A stretch of DNA of 64,000 nt from Sphingomonas sp. HF-S4 (GCF_032911445.1 NZ_JAWJEJ010000001.1:248001-312000), one strand, 5' to 3'; shown: positions 16,904 through 25,804, counted from the first letter of the stretch. The notes: generated by a model from the letters alone, not told the origin. A program made the numbers and translations.

Positions 16904-16996
16904 ATGTTGTTCGCCGATCTGTGCCTGTTCTTGGCAGTCCTCTTTGCGTTCGCGACGCTTGTCGTGAAGGTCATCGAGGTATCGCGAAAGGATTAG
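16904..16996 (+). CDS. 30-residue single-helix membrane peptide
   Basis: ATG 16904 opens a 30-codon frame whose product begins MLFADLCLFLAVLFAFATLV and ends KVIEVSRKD: one hydrophobic helix followed by a short charged tail, as in bona fide small membrane proteins. GAAAGGTGAG lies five bases upstream, a good ribosome site. It sits alone between the glucokinase-like gene (divergent) and thiolase (convergent) and is followed by two hairpins. I do not recognise it. Its size resembles KdpF-type accessory peptides, but there is no partner complex nearby. Confidence 0.6.
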   Translation: MLFADLCLFLAVLFAFATLVVKVIEVSRKD

Positions 16997-17005
16997 GCAC
17001 ACGGG

Positions 17006-17070
17006 CGGGGCTCGGGCTGACACTCGAGCCCCGAACGTTTGAGCCCCGGGCGCTGACACTCCCGGGGCTC
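17006..17070. terminator. Twin hairpins with the same loop sequence
   Basis: Two perfect stems stand in tandem: 17006-17033 (CGGGGCTCG paired with CGAGCCCCG) and 17041-17070 (GAGCCCCGGG paired with CCCGGGGCTC). Both enclose a ten-base loop, GGCTGACACT and CGCTGACACT. They lie between convergent genes and may end transcription in both directions. Neither is followed by a T-run, so an RNA function is also possible. Confidence 0.6.
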
Positions 17071-17131
17071 ACAGAAAGGCGCCTATGTCATCGCCTGCAT
17101 CGTAGATAACACGGCCAGCGCAGACTTTCAA

Positions 17132-18310
17132 TTACAGCACTTCGAACAAACCCGCCGCGCCCATGCCGCCGCCGACGCACATCGTCACGACGACGTACTT
17201 CGCGCCGCGCCGCTTGCCTTCGATCAGCGCGTGGCCGGTCATGCGGGCGCCGCTCATGCCGTAGGGATGGCCGATCGAGATCGCGCCGCCATTGACGTTG
17301 AGCAGTTCGTTCGGGATGCCGAGCTTGTCCTGGCAATAAAGCACCTGGACCGCGAAGGCCTCGTTGAGCTCCCAAAGGCCGATATCGTCCATCTTGAGGT
17401 TGAAGCGCTCGAGCAGCTTGGGGATCGCGTAGATCGGGCCGATGCCCATCTCGTCGGGCTTGGTGCCCGCCACCGCCATGCCGACATAGCGGCCGAGCGG
17501 CGTCAGCCCGCGCTTCGAGGCGACCGACTCCTCCATCAGCACGCTGGCCGAGCTGCCGTCGGAGAGCTGGCTGGCGTTGCCCGCGGTGACGGTGCCATTG
17601 GGCAGCACCGGGTTGAGGCCCTTCAGCCCCTCCAGCGTGGTATCGGCGCGGTTGCCTTCGTCCTTCGCCAGCGTGACTTCCTTCTGGCTGACTTCCTTGG
17701 TCTCCTTGTTGACGACGTTCATCGTCGCGGTGACCGCGACGATCTCGTCGTCGAACTTGCCCGCGGCCTGCGCGGCGGCGGTGCGCTGCTGCGACTGGAG
17801 GGCGTATTCGTCGCAGCGGTCGCGGCCGATGCCGTAACGCTGGCCGACGATCTCGGCGGTCTGGAGCATCGGCATGTAGATGTCGTTGTGGAGCGCGAGC
17901 AGTTCCTTGTCGGGCTCGACGCGCATCGCCGGAGTCTGGACGAGGCTGATCGATTCGACGCCGCCGCCGATCGCCACGGCCATATTGTCGGTGATGATCT
18001 GCTTGGCCGCGGTGGCGATCGCCATCAGCCCCGACGCGCACTGGCGGTCGACCGACATGCCCGCGACCGTGATCGGCAGCCCGGCGCGGAGCAACGCGTT
18101 GCGCGCGATGTTGCCCGCCTGGCTGCCCTGCTGGAGCGCGGCGCCGAACACGACGTCGTCGACCTGTGCGGGATCGATCCCGGCGCGCTCTACCGCGGCG
18201 CGGATCGAATGGCTGGCGAGGGTGGGGGCGGGGAGCGCGTTGAACGCCCCGCGATAGGCGCGGCCGATCGGCGTGCGCGCGGTGGAGACGATGACTGCGG
18301 AGCGGGACAT
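17132..18310 (-). CDS. Thiolase, acetyl-CoA acyltransferase
   Basis: 392 residues. Thiolases cleave 3-ketoacyl-CoA, or join two acetyl-CoA, through an acyl-cysteine. Visible catalytic residues are Cys91 in DRQCASG, the NEAFAVQ loop, the histidine in [11 protein letters not shown], and the C-terminal cysteine in [14 protein letters not shown] ribosome site AAGGAAG precedes ATG 18310. It begins 22 bases after the MaoC-type hydratase, so the pair probably serves fatty-acid or polyester-linked acyl-CoA metabolism. Degradative versus biosynthetic direction cannot be settled from the sequence. Confidence 0.92.
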   Translation of the reverse strand: MSRSAVIVSTARTPIGRAYRGAFNALPAPTLASHSIRAAVERAGIDPAQVDDVVFGAALQQGSQAGNIARNALLRAGLPITVAGMSVDRQCASGLMAIATAAKQIITDNMAVAIGGGVESISLVQTPAMRVEPDKELLALHNDIYMPMLQTAEIVGQRYGIGRDRCDEYALQSQQRTAAAQAAGKFDDEIVAVTATMNVVNKETKEVSQKEVTLAKDEGNRADTTLEGLKGLNPVLPNGTVTAGNASQLSDGSSASVLMEESVASKRGLTPLGRYVGMAVAGTKPDEMGIGPIYAIPKLLERFNLKMDDIGLWELNEAFAVQVLYCQDKLGIPNELLNVNGGAISIGHPYGMSGARMTGHALIEGKRRGAKYVVVTMCVGGGMGAAGLFEVL

Positions 18311-18332
18311 GGTTCTTCCTTCTGGTTTGCTA

Positions 18333-18803
18333 TCAGACGTAAATCAGCGCGATCCACTCGGCGACCAGCGCGGGCTTGGCTTCGCCTTCGATCTCGAGCG
18401 TATATTCCTGCACACGTTCCCAGACGCCGGGCTTGCGCTCGACGAACTTGCGCAGCCGGAACCGCCCGCGCACGCGGCTGCCCGAGCGGACGGGCTGCAT
18501 GAAACGCACTTTGTTGCCGCCATAATTGACGCCCATCTTCGCGCCTTCGATCGACGGCGCTCCGGACTTGGCGGCGAGCATCGGCATCAGCGAGAGCGAC
18601 AGGAAGCCGTGCGCGATCGTCCCGCCGAACGGGGTTTGCGCGGCGCGCTCGGGATCGACATGGATGAACTGGTGGTCGCCCGTCGCTTCGGCGAACTGGT
18701 CGATCATCGCCTGGGTGACTTCGACCCAGTCGGACACGTGTTCCGCGCCGATGCTCTCGGCCATCTGCTCGACGCTGATCGAACCCGCTGTCACTCGCGC
18801 CAT
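18333..18803 (-). CDS. MaoC-family (R)-specific enoyl-CoA hydratase-like protein
   Basis: About 156 residues, single hot-dog fold. The motif [20 protein letters not shown], with the catalytic Asp and His, is the MaoC/hydratase-2 signature, followed by [15 protein letters not shown]. Such enzymes hydrate trans-2-enoyl-CoA to (R)-3-hydroxyacyl-CoA. ATG 18803 is used; the GGGAGG directly before it is very close, and GTG 18794 ([10 protein letters not shown]) has better spacing, so the start is uncertain by three codons. It is upstream of and probably cotranscribed with the thiolase. Confidence 0.88.
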   Translation of the reverse strand: MARVTAGSISVEQMAESIGAEHVSDWVEVTQAMIDQFAEATGDHQFIHVDPERAAQTPFGGTIAHGFLSLSLMPMLAAKSGAPSIEGAKMGVNYGGNKVRFMQPVRSGSRVRGRFRLRKFVERKPGVWERVQEYTLEIEGEAKPALVAEWIALIYV

Positions 18804-18968
18804 CCTCCCGGCCGCTTTCGCCGCGGCTCCGCCCCATCTAGGGAGAAGGAGGGGGCTATCGCAAGCCTCACCCAACCGTGAATTTGAAAATGCCCGGCGA
18901 CGTAGCGTTCGGCTCTTGTCCAGTGAGCGGACCCGATGTTCGAAAGCGCCTGCTGCTGGGCGAATCGC

Positions 18969-19343
18969 CTACATGCTGTGGACGTGGAGGATGTTGCCGT
19001 CGGGATCCTTGAACCAGATCGCGCGGAAGTCGCCCTTTACATGCACGCCGTCTTCGACGCGATCGAAGCCCTCGGGATACTCGTCGAGCGTCACGCCCTT
19101 GCCGCGCAGGTCGGCGGCGATCGCGTCGACCTCGTCGCCCGCGCCCCACACCACGGCATTGGCCTTGTTGGTGCCGGCGAATTCGCTTTTGTAGACGGTG
19201 AGCGAGGTGTCGCCGGTGCTCAGCGCGAACACCTCGCCATGATCCTCGGCAATCGGCAGGCCCAAGGTCTCGGTGTAGAAGCGTTTCGCCGTGGCGACAT
19301 CGCTGCACGGTACGATTGCATTCGAACTGCGGTCCTTGAGCAT
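18969..19343 (-). CDS. VOC-family (glyoxalase-fold) protein
   Basis: 124 residues forming one vicinal-oxygen-chelate unit: NAIVPCSDVATAKRFYTETL at the start, FALSTGDTSLTVYKSE in the middle and AIWFKDPDGNILHVHSM at the end, where the closing acidic/His residues usually bind metal. The substrate is unknown; most members are dioxygenases, lyases or binding proteins. ATG 19343 has GGAGAGG upstream. It lies 17 bases after the MscS gene on the same strand and may belong to that operon. Confidence 0.85.
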   Translation of the reverse strand: MLKDRSSNAIVPCSDVATAKRFYTETLGLPIAEDHGEVFALSTGDTSLTVYKSEFAGTNKANAVVWGAGDEVDAIAADLRGKGVTLDEYPEGFDRVEDGVHVKGDFRAIWFKDPDGNILHVHSM

Positions 19344-19360
19344 CGTCCTCTCCTGATGGG

Positions 19361-20569
19361 CTATCTCTCGCCGTCGTCCTTGTCGACGCGCATCACCGGC
19401 TGGACGTCGGGATAGGGCGGGATCAGCGTGCCGTCGGGCGCGGCGGTGTAGCTGGTCTGGGTGGGATAGGCGAAGGCGATGCCTTCCTTGGCAAAACGGC
19501 GCAGCAGGGCGGTGGCTATGCGGTTGCGGCCCGGATGGGCGATGTCCCAGTCGAAGGGATATTCGAACTGGAATTCGTAATCGAGCGTGCTCGCGCCGAA
19601 AGCGGCGAAACCGTTGCGCACGACGTGCGCGCCCTCGGCCTCGCCGATCTCCTTGAGGATATCGGGGATGCGGTCGAGCGTGTCGGGATCAGTCTCATAG
19701 GCGACGCCGAGCACCATCGTGATCCGGATCTTGGTCCGGTCGCTGATGTTCTGGATTTCCTTGTCGAGCAGCTGGCGGTTCGAGATCACCCGCAGCTCGC
19801 CGTCGAACGAGCGGATGCGCGTCGACTTGAGCCCGATCGCCTCGACGGTGCCGGTGGTCTGGTCGTACTTGATGTTCTGGCCGACGCGGAACGGGCGATC
19901 GAAGATGATCGACAGCGCCGCGATCAGATCGCCGAAAATGCCCTGCGCGGCGAGACCGATCGCGATGCCGCCGACACCGAGACCCGCGACCAGGCCGGTG
20001 ACGTTGACCCCCAGATTGCCGAGCACCATCACCAGCGCGATCGCGAACAGCGCGAAGCTCACCAGCAGCCGGACGATGCCGATCGCGCTGGCCATGCCCG
20101 ATCCGTGCGCCGCCTCGCCCATCGTGCGGTGTTCGATCAGCCCGAAGATCACTTCGCGCACCCAGATCGCGCCCTGGAACACCGCGGCGATCGTGAACAG
20201 GAAATTGGCGGTGGTTACGACAAGCGCGGGCGGTTGGGCATAGCCCACCACGAGCCGTATCGCGGTCATCAGGATGAAGAAGTTGCCGGTCTTGCCGACC
20301 GCGCGGCCGATGATCGAATACCAGTTGGCAACGCCGTCGCCGCGCCGGCACAGCTTGAGCCCCCAGGCGCGGACGAAATGCATCGCGAAGACGATCGCGA
20401 CGGCGATTCCCGTCGCGACCGCGATGTTGAACCAGTGGACCTGGAGCCAGGCCAGCGAATCCTGGACGAAGGTGCCGGTCTGGGCTTCGAAGGCCTCGCG
20501 CTTGGCCTTGGCTTCGGCGGCCTCGGCGGCGGCCGCCGCGGCGACGTTTGCGATATTCTGGATGCTCAT
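19361..20569 (-). CDS. MscS-family mechanosensitive channel
   Basis: 402 residues. An Ala/Glu-rich N-terminus is followed by about five membrane helices. The pore-lining TM3 near residue 188 reads GLVAGLGVGGIAIGLAAQ, the MscS Gly/Ala pattern, and leads into the cytoplasmic beta domain (FRVGQNIKYDQTTGTVEAIG). It should release solutes on osmotic downshock. It begins seven bases after the topoisomerase stop, so the two are one transcription unit. The Ala/Glu-rich leader (EAAEAKAKREAFEAQ) is probably a periplasmic coiled coil. Confidence 0.92.
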   Translation of the reverse strand: MSIQNIANVAAAAAAEAAEAKAKREAFEAQTGTFVQDSLAWLQVHWFNIAVATGIAVAIVFAMHFVRAWGLKLCRRGDGVANWYSIIGRAVGKTGNFFILMTAIRLVVGYAQPPALVVTTANFLFTIAAVFQGAIWVREVIFGLIEHRTMGEAAHGSGMASAIGIVRLLVSFALFAIALVMVLGNLGVNVTGLVAGLGVGGIAIGLAAQGIFGDLIAALSIIFDRPFRVGQNIKYDQTTGTVEAIGLKSTRIRSFDGELRVISNRQLLDKEIQNISDRTKIRITMVLGVAYETDPDTLDRIPDILKEIGEAEGAHVVRNGFAAFGASTLDYEFQFEYPFDWDIAHPGRNRIATALLRRFAKEGIAFAYPTQTSYTAAPDGTLIPPYPDVQPVMRVDKDDGER

Positions 20570-20576
20570 GCGTGCG

Positions 20577-21590
20577 TCAGGCTGCCTTGGCTTGCGGGGC
20601 GGCGTCGGCCTCGAGGAAGGCGATCAGACCGCGTTCGAAACGATTGAGGTAGCGGGTGTTGCGGGGCAGTTGCAAGGCGGCGCGGAAGCCTTCCTGCGCG
20701 GCCTTGTCCTTGGCGAGGTCGATCAGCCGCGGATGGACATAGGACTTCCGCGCGATCGATGGCGTGTTGCCCAGCGCTTCGGTCACCGGCTCGAGCATCG
20801 TCTTGAGCCCGACATAGGAATCCGCGCAGGCAAGCGCCTCGAATGCGATCACGCTGGCGCCCCAGGTGCGGAAGTTCTTCGCGGTGAAATCGTCCTTCAT
20901 CGCCTCGCGGATATAGCAATTGACGTCGGTCGAGGTGACCGGATGGCTCTCGCCGGCCTCGTCGACCCAGCGGAAAAGGTGCTGGCCAGGCAGGTCCTGG
21001 CAGCGCTTGACGAAGCTCGACAGCGTCCGGTCGGTAATCGTCATCACCCGCAGCTTGCCGGACTTGGCGCGGAACTGAAGCTTGAGCGTCTGGCCCTTCA
21101 CCTTGACGTGGCGCTTCCGCAGCGTCGTCGCGCCGAAGCTCTTATTCTCCTGGGCATAGGCCTCGTTGCCGACGCGAATCGTTCCGAGATCGAGGAGGCG
21201 GACGACTGCGGCGACAGCCTTTTGCTTGCACAGCCCGCGCAGCTTGAGATCGGCTTCGACCTGCTCGCGCAGCCTGGGCAGCTTGTGGCCGAAGCCGGCG
21301 CAGCGATCGTACTTCGCCGCCTCCTGCGCCTCGCGGAAGCCGGTGTGGTAGCGATATTGCTTCCGGCCCTTGTCGTCCCATCCCACCGCCTGGATATGGC
21401 CGGTGGGATCGGGGCAGAACCAGGCATTGCTATAGGCCGGGGGCAGGCCGATCTTGTTGAGCCGGTCGATCTCGTCGCGATCGGTGATCCGCGCGCCATC
21501 GGGATCCCAATAGCCCCAGCCGTGGCGCACTTTGCGGCGCGTGATTCCGGGTTCGTGATCGTCGACATAGACGATGGCGTCGAGCGTCAT
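20577..21590 (-). CDS. DNA topoisomerase IB (eukaryotic/poxvirus type)
   Basis: Relaxes supercoils through a 3'-phosphotyrosine intermediate. At 337 residues it matches the bacterial/poxvirus-like short form. Seen: HGWGYWDPDGARITDRDEIDR near the N-terminus; the catalytic domain with IRVGNEAYAQENKSFGATTL; the KNFRTWGAS arginine; and the active-site tyrosine in ARKSYVHPRLID near the C-terminus. ATG 21590 is preferred to upstream codons because it begins the conserved part. It diverges from the DJ-1/PfpI gene. Confidence 0.92.
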   Translation of the reverse strand: MTLDAIVYVDDHEPGITRRKVRHGWGYWDPDGARITDRDEIDRLNKIGLPPAYSNAWFCPDPTGHIQAVGWDDKGRKQYRYHTGFREAQEAAKYDRCAGFGHKLPRLREQVEADLKLRGLCKQKAVAAVVRLLDLGTIRVGNEAYAQENKSFGATTLRKRHVKVKGQTLKLQFRAKSGKLRVMTITDRTLSSFVKRCQDLPGQHLFRWVDEAGESHPVTSTDVNCYIREAMKDDFTAKNFRTWGASVIAFEALACADSYVGLKTMLEPVTEALGNTPSIARKSYVHPRLIDLAKDKAAQEGFRAALQLPRNTRYLNRFERGLIAFLEADAAPQAKAA

Positions 21591-21704
21591 CGGGCCTCCT
21601 CGCTTGGTCGGATGAATGCGCGGGCCCGTCGCTTCGTTCCGGAACCTGCGGCGGGGGGAAGCGGTTGGGCGGCGGAACTCCCCAGAAAGACGAGAGGATT
21701 TCCA

Positions 21705-22256
21705 ATGGTCGCATTGTCCCACGCGCGCGTGCTTCTGCTCGCCACCGACGGTTTCGAGCAATCCGAACTGTTCGAACCCCGCCAGGCGCTGCTCGATGAA
21801 GGCGCGCAGGTCACGCTGGCATCGCTCAAGTCCGATCCGATTACCGGTGAGAAGGGCGGCGAAAAGGGCGATAGCATCACCCCCGACATCACCGTCGATA
21901 AGGTCGATACCGCGGACTATGACGCGCTGGTGCTGCCGGGCGGTGTCGGCAATCCCGACAAGCTGCGGATGGACAGGCGCGCTGTGGAGATCGTCCGCGA
22001 GTTTTCCGAAGCCGGCAAGTTGATCGCGGCGATCTGCCATGCGCCGTGGCTGCTTATCGAGGCCGATGTCGTTGGCGGCAAGCGTGCGACAAGTTGGCCA
22101 TCGTTGCGGACCGACCTGGCGAATGCGGGCGCGAGCGTGCTCGACGAGGAAGTCGTGGTCGACGGCAACCTCATCACCAGCCGCAATCCCGGCGACATCC
22201 CCGCGTTCAACCGCGCGATTATCGACTGCCTGGCGAAGGAACCTGCGACCGCCTGA
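21705..22256 (+). CDS. DJ-1/PfpI-family protein (YhbO-like)
   Basis: 183 residues of flavodoxin-like fold. The nucleophile elbow AAICHAPWLLIEADV contains the conserved cysteine in a CHAPW context, and a glutamate early in the chain (FEQSELFEP) completes the usual Glu-Cys-His set. Members act as stress-induced deglycases, chaperones or proteases; which applies here is open. GAGAGG precedes ATG 21705. Its last 38 bases overlap the end of the convergent acyltransferase gene. Confidence 0.9.
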   Translation: MVALSHARVLLLATDGFEQSELFEPRQALLDEGAQVTLASLKSDPITGEKGGEKGDSITPDITVDKVDTADYDALVLPGGVGNPDKLRMDRRAVEIVREFSEAGKLIAAICHAPWLLIEADVVGGKRATSWPSLRTDLANAGASVLDEEVVVDGNLITSRNPGDIPAFNRAIIDCLAKEPATA

Positions 22257-23289
22257 ATGACAGGCCATTGATCCGGCGCTGCGCGGGGCGCTCTATCCAA
22301 TGATAGAGCGCCGCCGAGCTGGCGAGCACCAGCGCCAGGTACAGTGCGATCAGCGCCGGACCGACGGCGTCCGCATCGCGGACGAGCGCCAGCTTGAACG
22401 CGTACCAGAGCAGGAAATGGCCGAGATAGGTCGCGTAGCTGACCTCGCCGAGATAATGGAGCACGCGACCTTCGAGCGGATTGCCGGGCCGTCCGGCGGT
22501 CAGCGCCAGCGCGCACAGGAGCGCGGCGAAGGCGGCAGGCACCGCCAGCGTCTCGGGCAGGCCCATGGCCCAGCCGCCGAGCAGGGTGGCGCCGGCAAGC
22601 ATGGCGACCAGCGCGGGGATGCGCGGTCGCGCCTGCCAGCGCAGCCAGAGCGCGCAGACCGCGGTGCCGCAGGCGAATTCGAGGATGCAGCGGATCAGCC
22701 CGAGCCGCGGGATCTGGTCGCCGAGCGTCGCGGCGCCCTGCAGCGCGAACACCATATGGAGAAGCGCCAGCAGCGCCGTAATCGCCGCGAGGATCGCCGG
22801 CGTCGGCACGCGGCGCCAGTCGACCGCCAGCACCAGCAGCGGAAAGAGCAGATAGGCACCGAGTTCGCACGAGATCGACCAGGCCGGGTCGTTCCACGCC
22901 AGCGCATCCGTGAACCCCCAATTCTGCAGCAGCCCGATATGCAGCGGCAGTTCGGCGAGCGGGAATTGCGGCGCCGGTCGCCCGGTCGCCAGCAGCAGCA
23001 GCGCGAGCAGCAGCCCGAAGCCGAGCATCGCAAGGTGCAATGGCCAGATTCGCGCGATCCGGCGGCGCAGGAACTCGGCAACGGCGCCGCCTCGCACGCG
23101 CTCGGCCCAGCTCAGCCAGATGACGAAGCCCGAGAGCAGGAAGAAGAAATCGACCGCGAGATAGCCCTTGGCGAGCACCGCCTCGGCGCTGGCGGGCAAC
23201 CCGGCGATCGACAGGCGGATGTGATACAGCACCACCAGCCACGCCGCGATCCCGCGGACCGAGGTCAGCGCGCGAAGCTCGGCCTTCAT
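22219..23289 (-). CDS. Membrane acyltransferase, probably of cell-surface sugar
   Basis: 356 residues with about ten helices, of the acyltransferase-3 family that adds acetyl or other acyl groups to surface polysaccharides. The N-terminal ALTSVRGIAAWLVVLYHIRL holds the catalytic His, and VDFFFLLSGFVIWLSWA is the second signature. Its ATG overlaps the stop of the O-ligase gene by four bases (ATGA), so the two are translationally coupled, which supports a role in the same glycan pathway. Confidence 0.9.
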   Translation of the reverse strand: MKAELRALTSVRGIAAWLVVLYHIRLSIAGLPASAEAVLAKGYLAVDFFFLLSGFVIWLSWAERVRGGAVAEFLRRRIARIWPLHLAMLGFGLLLALLLLATGRPAPQFPLAELPLHIGLLQNWGFTDALAWNDPAWSISCELGAYLLFPLLVLAVDWRRVPTPAILAAITALLALLHMVFALQGAATLGDQIPRLGLIRCILEFACGTAVCALWLRWQARPRIPALVAMLAGATLLGGWAMGLPETLAVPAAFAALLCALALTAGRPGNPLEGRVLHYLGEVSYATYLGHFLLWYAFKLALVRDADAVGPALIALYLALVLASSAALYHWIERPAQRRINGLSFRRSQVPSPGSR

Positions 23290-24638
23290 GCGACCGCGGG
23301 CCGCGCCTTGCGCAGCGGCCGCCACGCGCTCTCGGCGCGCTTGCGCGCGGCATAGGTGTCGAGCCCGATCTGCGCGCCGATCAGCATGTAGACGAACGGC
23401 TGGAACGCGATCGCGATGAACACCGCGCCGAGCAAATAGATGACGTGCGCGCTCTGCAGGGCAGATGCGAGCGGGCCGATCCATTCCTGCCCGGGCTCGG
23501 CTTTCCGGTAGCGCCGCCGCAGCATTTCCATGCGGAACAGCCCGGCCAGGTTGATCGCCAGCCAGATCGCCAGCCCCGGCCAGCCCTGCTCGCCGAGCAT
23601 TTCGAAATAAGCGCTGTGATAGGCGCGCGCCTTGTCGACCTCGAGGCTGCGGTCGATCTTGGCAGTGGTGCCGTCCTCCTGCTTGGTCGCGACCTTCTCG
23701 TAGCGGATCTGGTTCTGGCGATACGCCTCGAACCCGCCGCCCATCGGGTGGGTCTTCACATAGTCGAGCGTCCACTTCCACACCGCGATCCGCGTGGAGG
23801 CCGAGGCATCGGCCTCATAGGTTTTGATCGTCTCCATCCGCTCGGTGAACGACGAGGGGAGGAAGGGGACCGCGGCCAGCCCCATGCAGCCCAGCGCGGT
23901 AAGGTAGAGTATCTTGCGCTTGGCATCGCGGATCATCAGCAGCGCGAGCAGCCCGATGCACAGCAGCCCGGTGCGTGTCGAGGTGCCCACCGGGATCAGC
24001 AGGCAGGCAAAGATGAGGGCATAGCTGAAGGTCTTCACTTTCCAGTCCGGCGCGAAGATCGTGCCGTGGCGGGTGAACCACACGATCAGCGGGATGATCG
24101 CGATCGCCACCGTCGAGATCGTCGAGCCTTCGTAGAGCCCTGAATTGTTGGTCACCATCAGGTTGAGCTCGCCATATCCGCCGCCCGAACCCACCGTCTT
24201 GATCCCGCCGACGATGATGATCGAGGCGGCGCTGAGCACCATGAACAGCAGCAGCGATTCGATCCGCAGCCGGGTGCGCAGCGTCAGCGGCAGGAAGGCG
24301 GCGAAGGCCAGCGCCTTCCACACCCATTCCCATTTGTCCTTCGCCTCGATCGGGAAATCGGCGTGGAGCGTGGTGTAGAAGCAATAACCGAGCAGCAGCA
24401 CGATCAGGAACTGTCGCGGGGCGACGCGCGTGTCCTTCTTGTCGTCGATCGCCAGCCAGCCGGCGACGGCCAGGCCCACGGCGATCATCGAGATCGGCAC
24501 CGAGTTGAGCAGGAGATAGGTCAGCCGCTGCGGCGAGACGATGTCGATATAGGCATAAGCGAGCACGAACAGGAACGGCCGGCGAAAGCCCGTCGCGAGC
24601 AGCGCTGCCAGAAAGGCGACGAAGGCGAGGTCACGCAT
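23286..24638 (-). CDS. O-antigen-ligase-type protein, exosortase-A-associated class
   Basis: 450 residues, about ten membrane helices and a large periplasmic loop (about residues 270-340, with ASTRIAVWKWTLDYVKTHP and YHSAYFEMLGEQG). This is the Wzy/WaaL ligase fold. The start MRDLAFVAFLAALLATGFRR, the FVLAYAYIDIVSPQRLTYLL stretch and the total length match the putative O-glycosylation ligases that accompany exosortase A in sphingomonads and other PEP-CTERM genomes. It should join polysaccharide repeat units or transfer them. It sits in a three-gene unit (small protein, ligase, acyltransferase) with overlapping ends. Confidence 0.88.
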   Translation of the reverse strand: MRDLAFVAFLAALLATGFRRPFLFVLAYAYIDIVSPQRLTYLLLNSVPISMIAVGLAVAGWLAIDDKKDTRVAPRQFLIVLLLGYCFYTTLHADFPIEAKDKWEWVWKALAFAAFLPLTLRTRLRIESLLLFMVLSAASIIIVGGIKTVGSGGGYGELNLMVTNNSGLYEGSTISTVAIAIIPLIVWFTRHGTIFAPDWKVKTFSYALIFACLLIPVGTSTRTGLLCIGLLALLMIRDAKRKILYLTALGCMGLAAVPFLPSSFTERMETIKTYEADASASTRIAVWKWTLDYVKTHPMGGGFEAYRQNQIRYEKVATKQEDGTTAKIDRSLEVDKARAYHSAYFEMLGEQGWPGLAIWLAINLAGLFRMEMLRRRYRKAEPGQEWIGPLASALQSAHVIYLLGAVFIAIAFQPFVYMLIGAQIGLDTYAARKRAESAWRPLRKARPAVA

Positions 24639-24783
24639 CGGGCTTGCCCCATCGGCTGGGCTTGGCCTTGGACTCCTGGTCGCGCGGCCCGGCCTCGCGG
24701 TCGAGGTCGGGCCGGCGCAGCAACAGGAACGCCGCGAGCAGCATCAGCCCATGCGAGAGCCCGAGCGCAAAATTGTCGATCAT
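24631..24783 (-). CDS. 50-residue membrane protein upstream of the O-ligase
   Basis: ATG 24783 starts a product MIDNFALGLSHGLMLLAAFL followed by LLRRPDLDREAGP and a charged tail ending GKPDA. One N-terminal helix, then a soluble tail of about 25 residues. GGCGGAG directly precedes the ATG. The stop overlaps the ligase start by eight bases, so it is coupled to it and likely a real member of the polysaccharide unit. No assigned function. Confidence 0.7.
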   Translation of the reverse strand: MIDNFALGLSHGLMLLAAFLLLRRPDLDREAGPRDQESKAKPSRWGKPDA

Positions 24784-24857
24784 CTCCGCCCGCGCGCTCC
24801 TTTGGGGGAGCGGTGTAGCGGGGTTGGGTTGATGGGGCGTAAACTAGGGTGCGCCGC

Positions 24858-25382
24858 TCAGCGGAGGCGCCGGAAGTGGAAGTTGCGGACGAACGGCTCG
24901 CCGGCGCTGCCGACATCGGCAGCGGACTCGGTCATTTCCTTGCCGTCGGCCGAGATAGTGTAGACGCGGACCGATCCCAGCGCCTTGTTCCTCGCCAGAT
25001 TGAGGACGAGGACGTTGGGTGCAGGCGTATGTACCGCGGCGCTGTCGGCTTCGGACAGATCGCCTTCGCTGGAGACCATCTTGCCGTCGCGGCGATATTG
25101 AATGGCCATGTGGCGTACGCTGTCGTCCGGCGCGGTGATGTCGACTTGAGTGCGCCATTGGCCCGCGCCCACGTCCTTGAAGACGAAGGTCACGCGCTTC
25201 GGGGGAGGGCCGTAGCTATCGGGCATGCGAGCCAAATCCAGCTCCCATTCGCCGAGAAAGGGCGATCGCTCCGTTGCCGCGACCGACGGACCGGCCGGCT
25301 GGGCGACTGCGGGACTGGCGACCAGAGAGACCGCGAGTGCCACGAGCGACAGGGTTCGGATCGAAGGATGCGACAGAGACAT
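24858..25382 (-). CDS. Secreted hypothetical protein divergent from a PadR regulator
   Basis: 174 residues starting MSLSHPSIRTLSLVALAVSL, a signal peptide with a cut after SPAVAQ. The mature part (FLGEWELDLARMPDSYGPPP, RDGKMVSSEGDLSE, then DGKEMTESAADVGSAGEPF) looks like a single beta-rich lipocalin-type domain of unknown ligand. ATG 25382 is supported by AGGAGA upstream; a longer frame extending to 26003 overlaps the PadR genes and is rejected. It diverges from padR across a PadR-type operator, so it may belong to that regulon. Confidence 0.75.
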   Translation of the reverse strand: MSLSHPSIRTLSLVALAVSLVASPAVAQPAGPSVAATERSPFLGEWELDLARMPDSYGPPPKRVTFVFKDVGAGQWRTQVDITAPDDSVRHMAIQYRRDGKMVSSEGDLSEADSAAVHTPAPNVLVLNLARNKALGSVRVYTISADGKEMTESAADVGSAGEPFVRNFHFRRLR

Positions 25383-25435
25383 GAGTCTTTCTCCTGACTG
25401 CGAGGGGCTAGACCACCGCCTCGATCCGCTATTGG

Positions 25436-25489
25436 CTACATATGTAGATTTAAGAGTCAATCGCCGTTGACAGATAAATCTACATATGT
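25436..25489. promoter_or_regulatory. Paired PadR-type operator palindromes
   Basis: The PadR gene is preceded by a long inverted repeat: ACATATGTAGATTTA (25438-25452) and TAAATCTACATATGT (25475-25489), perfect over 15 bases per arm with a 22-base centre. The left arm is inside CTACATATGTAG (25436-25447), itself a perfect palindrome. TTGACA (25467-25472) is in the centre, with TGTATT at 25490-25495 after 17 bases. ATG...CAT palindromes of this kind are classic PadR operators, so autorepression of both divergent genes is likely. Confidence 0.7.
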
Positions 25490-25501
25490 TGTATTTCCTG
25501 C

Positions 25502-25804
25502 ATGGTTCGCAATCGACGCCCCTCCAAGCAGATGTGCCTCCTCCTTGAGGCGATGTCCGCGCAGCGTCAGCAATGGCGGCATGGCTATGATCTGATGAAG
25601 GAAACCGGCCTGTTGTCGGGCACGCTCTATCCGCTGCTGATGCGGATGACCGAGCAGGGGCTCGTCGAGGCCGAGTGGCACGAACCGGTGCAACCCGGCC
25701 GCCCGCCGCGGCACGCCTATCGGCTGACCGCCGCGGGCTTCGCGCTTGCGCTGGAGACCACGCACGGACGTGGAGCCCTTCCCTCCACCGGAGCGTTCGC
25801 ATGA
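25502..25804 (+). CDS. PadR-family transcriptional regulator
   Basis: 100 residues, one winged helix. The sequence GYDLMKETGLLSGTLYPLL and MTEQGLVEAEWHEP is the PadR recognition pattern, followed by the YRLTAAGFALALE wing and dimer helix. The protein is shorter than the common 110-180 residues and ends soon after the wing. ATG 25502 is close to the predicted transcription start of the TTGACA/TGTATT promoter, so the message may be leaderless. Its stop overlaps the next ATG by four bases, a coupling commonly seen between PadR genes and partner membrane proteins. Confidence 0.92.
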   Translation: MVRNRRPSKQMCLLLEAMSAQRQQWRHGYDLMKETGLLSGTLYPLLMRMTEQGLVEAEWHEPVQPGRPPRHAYRLTAAGFALALETTHGRGALPSTGAFA

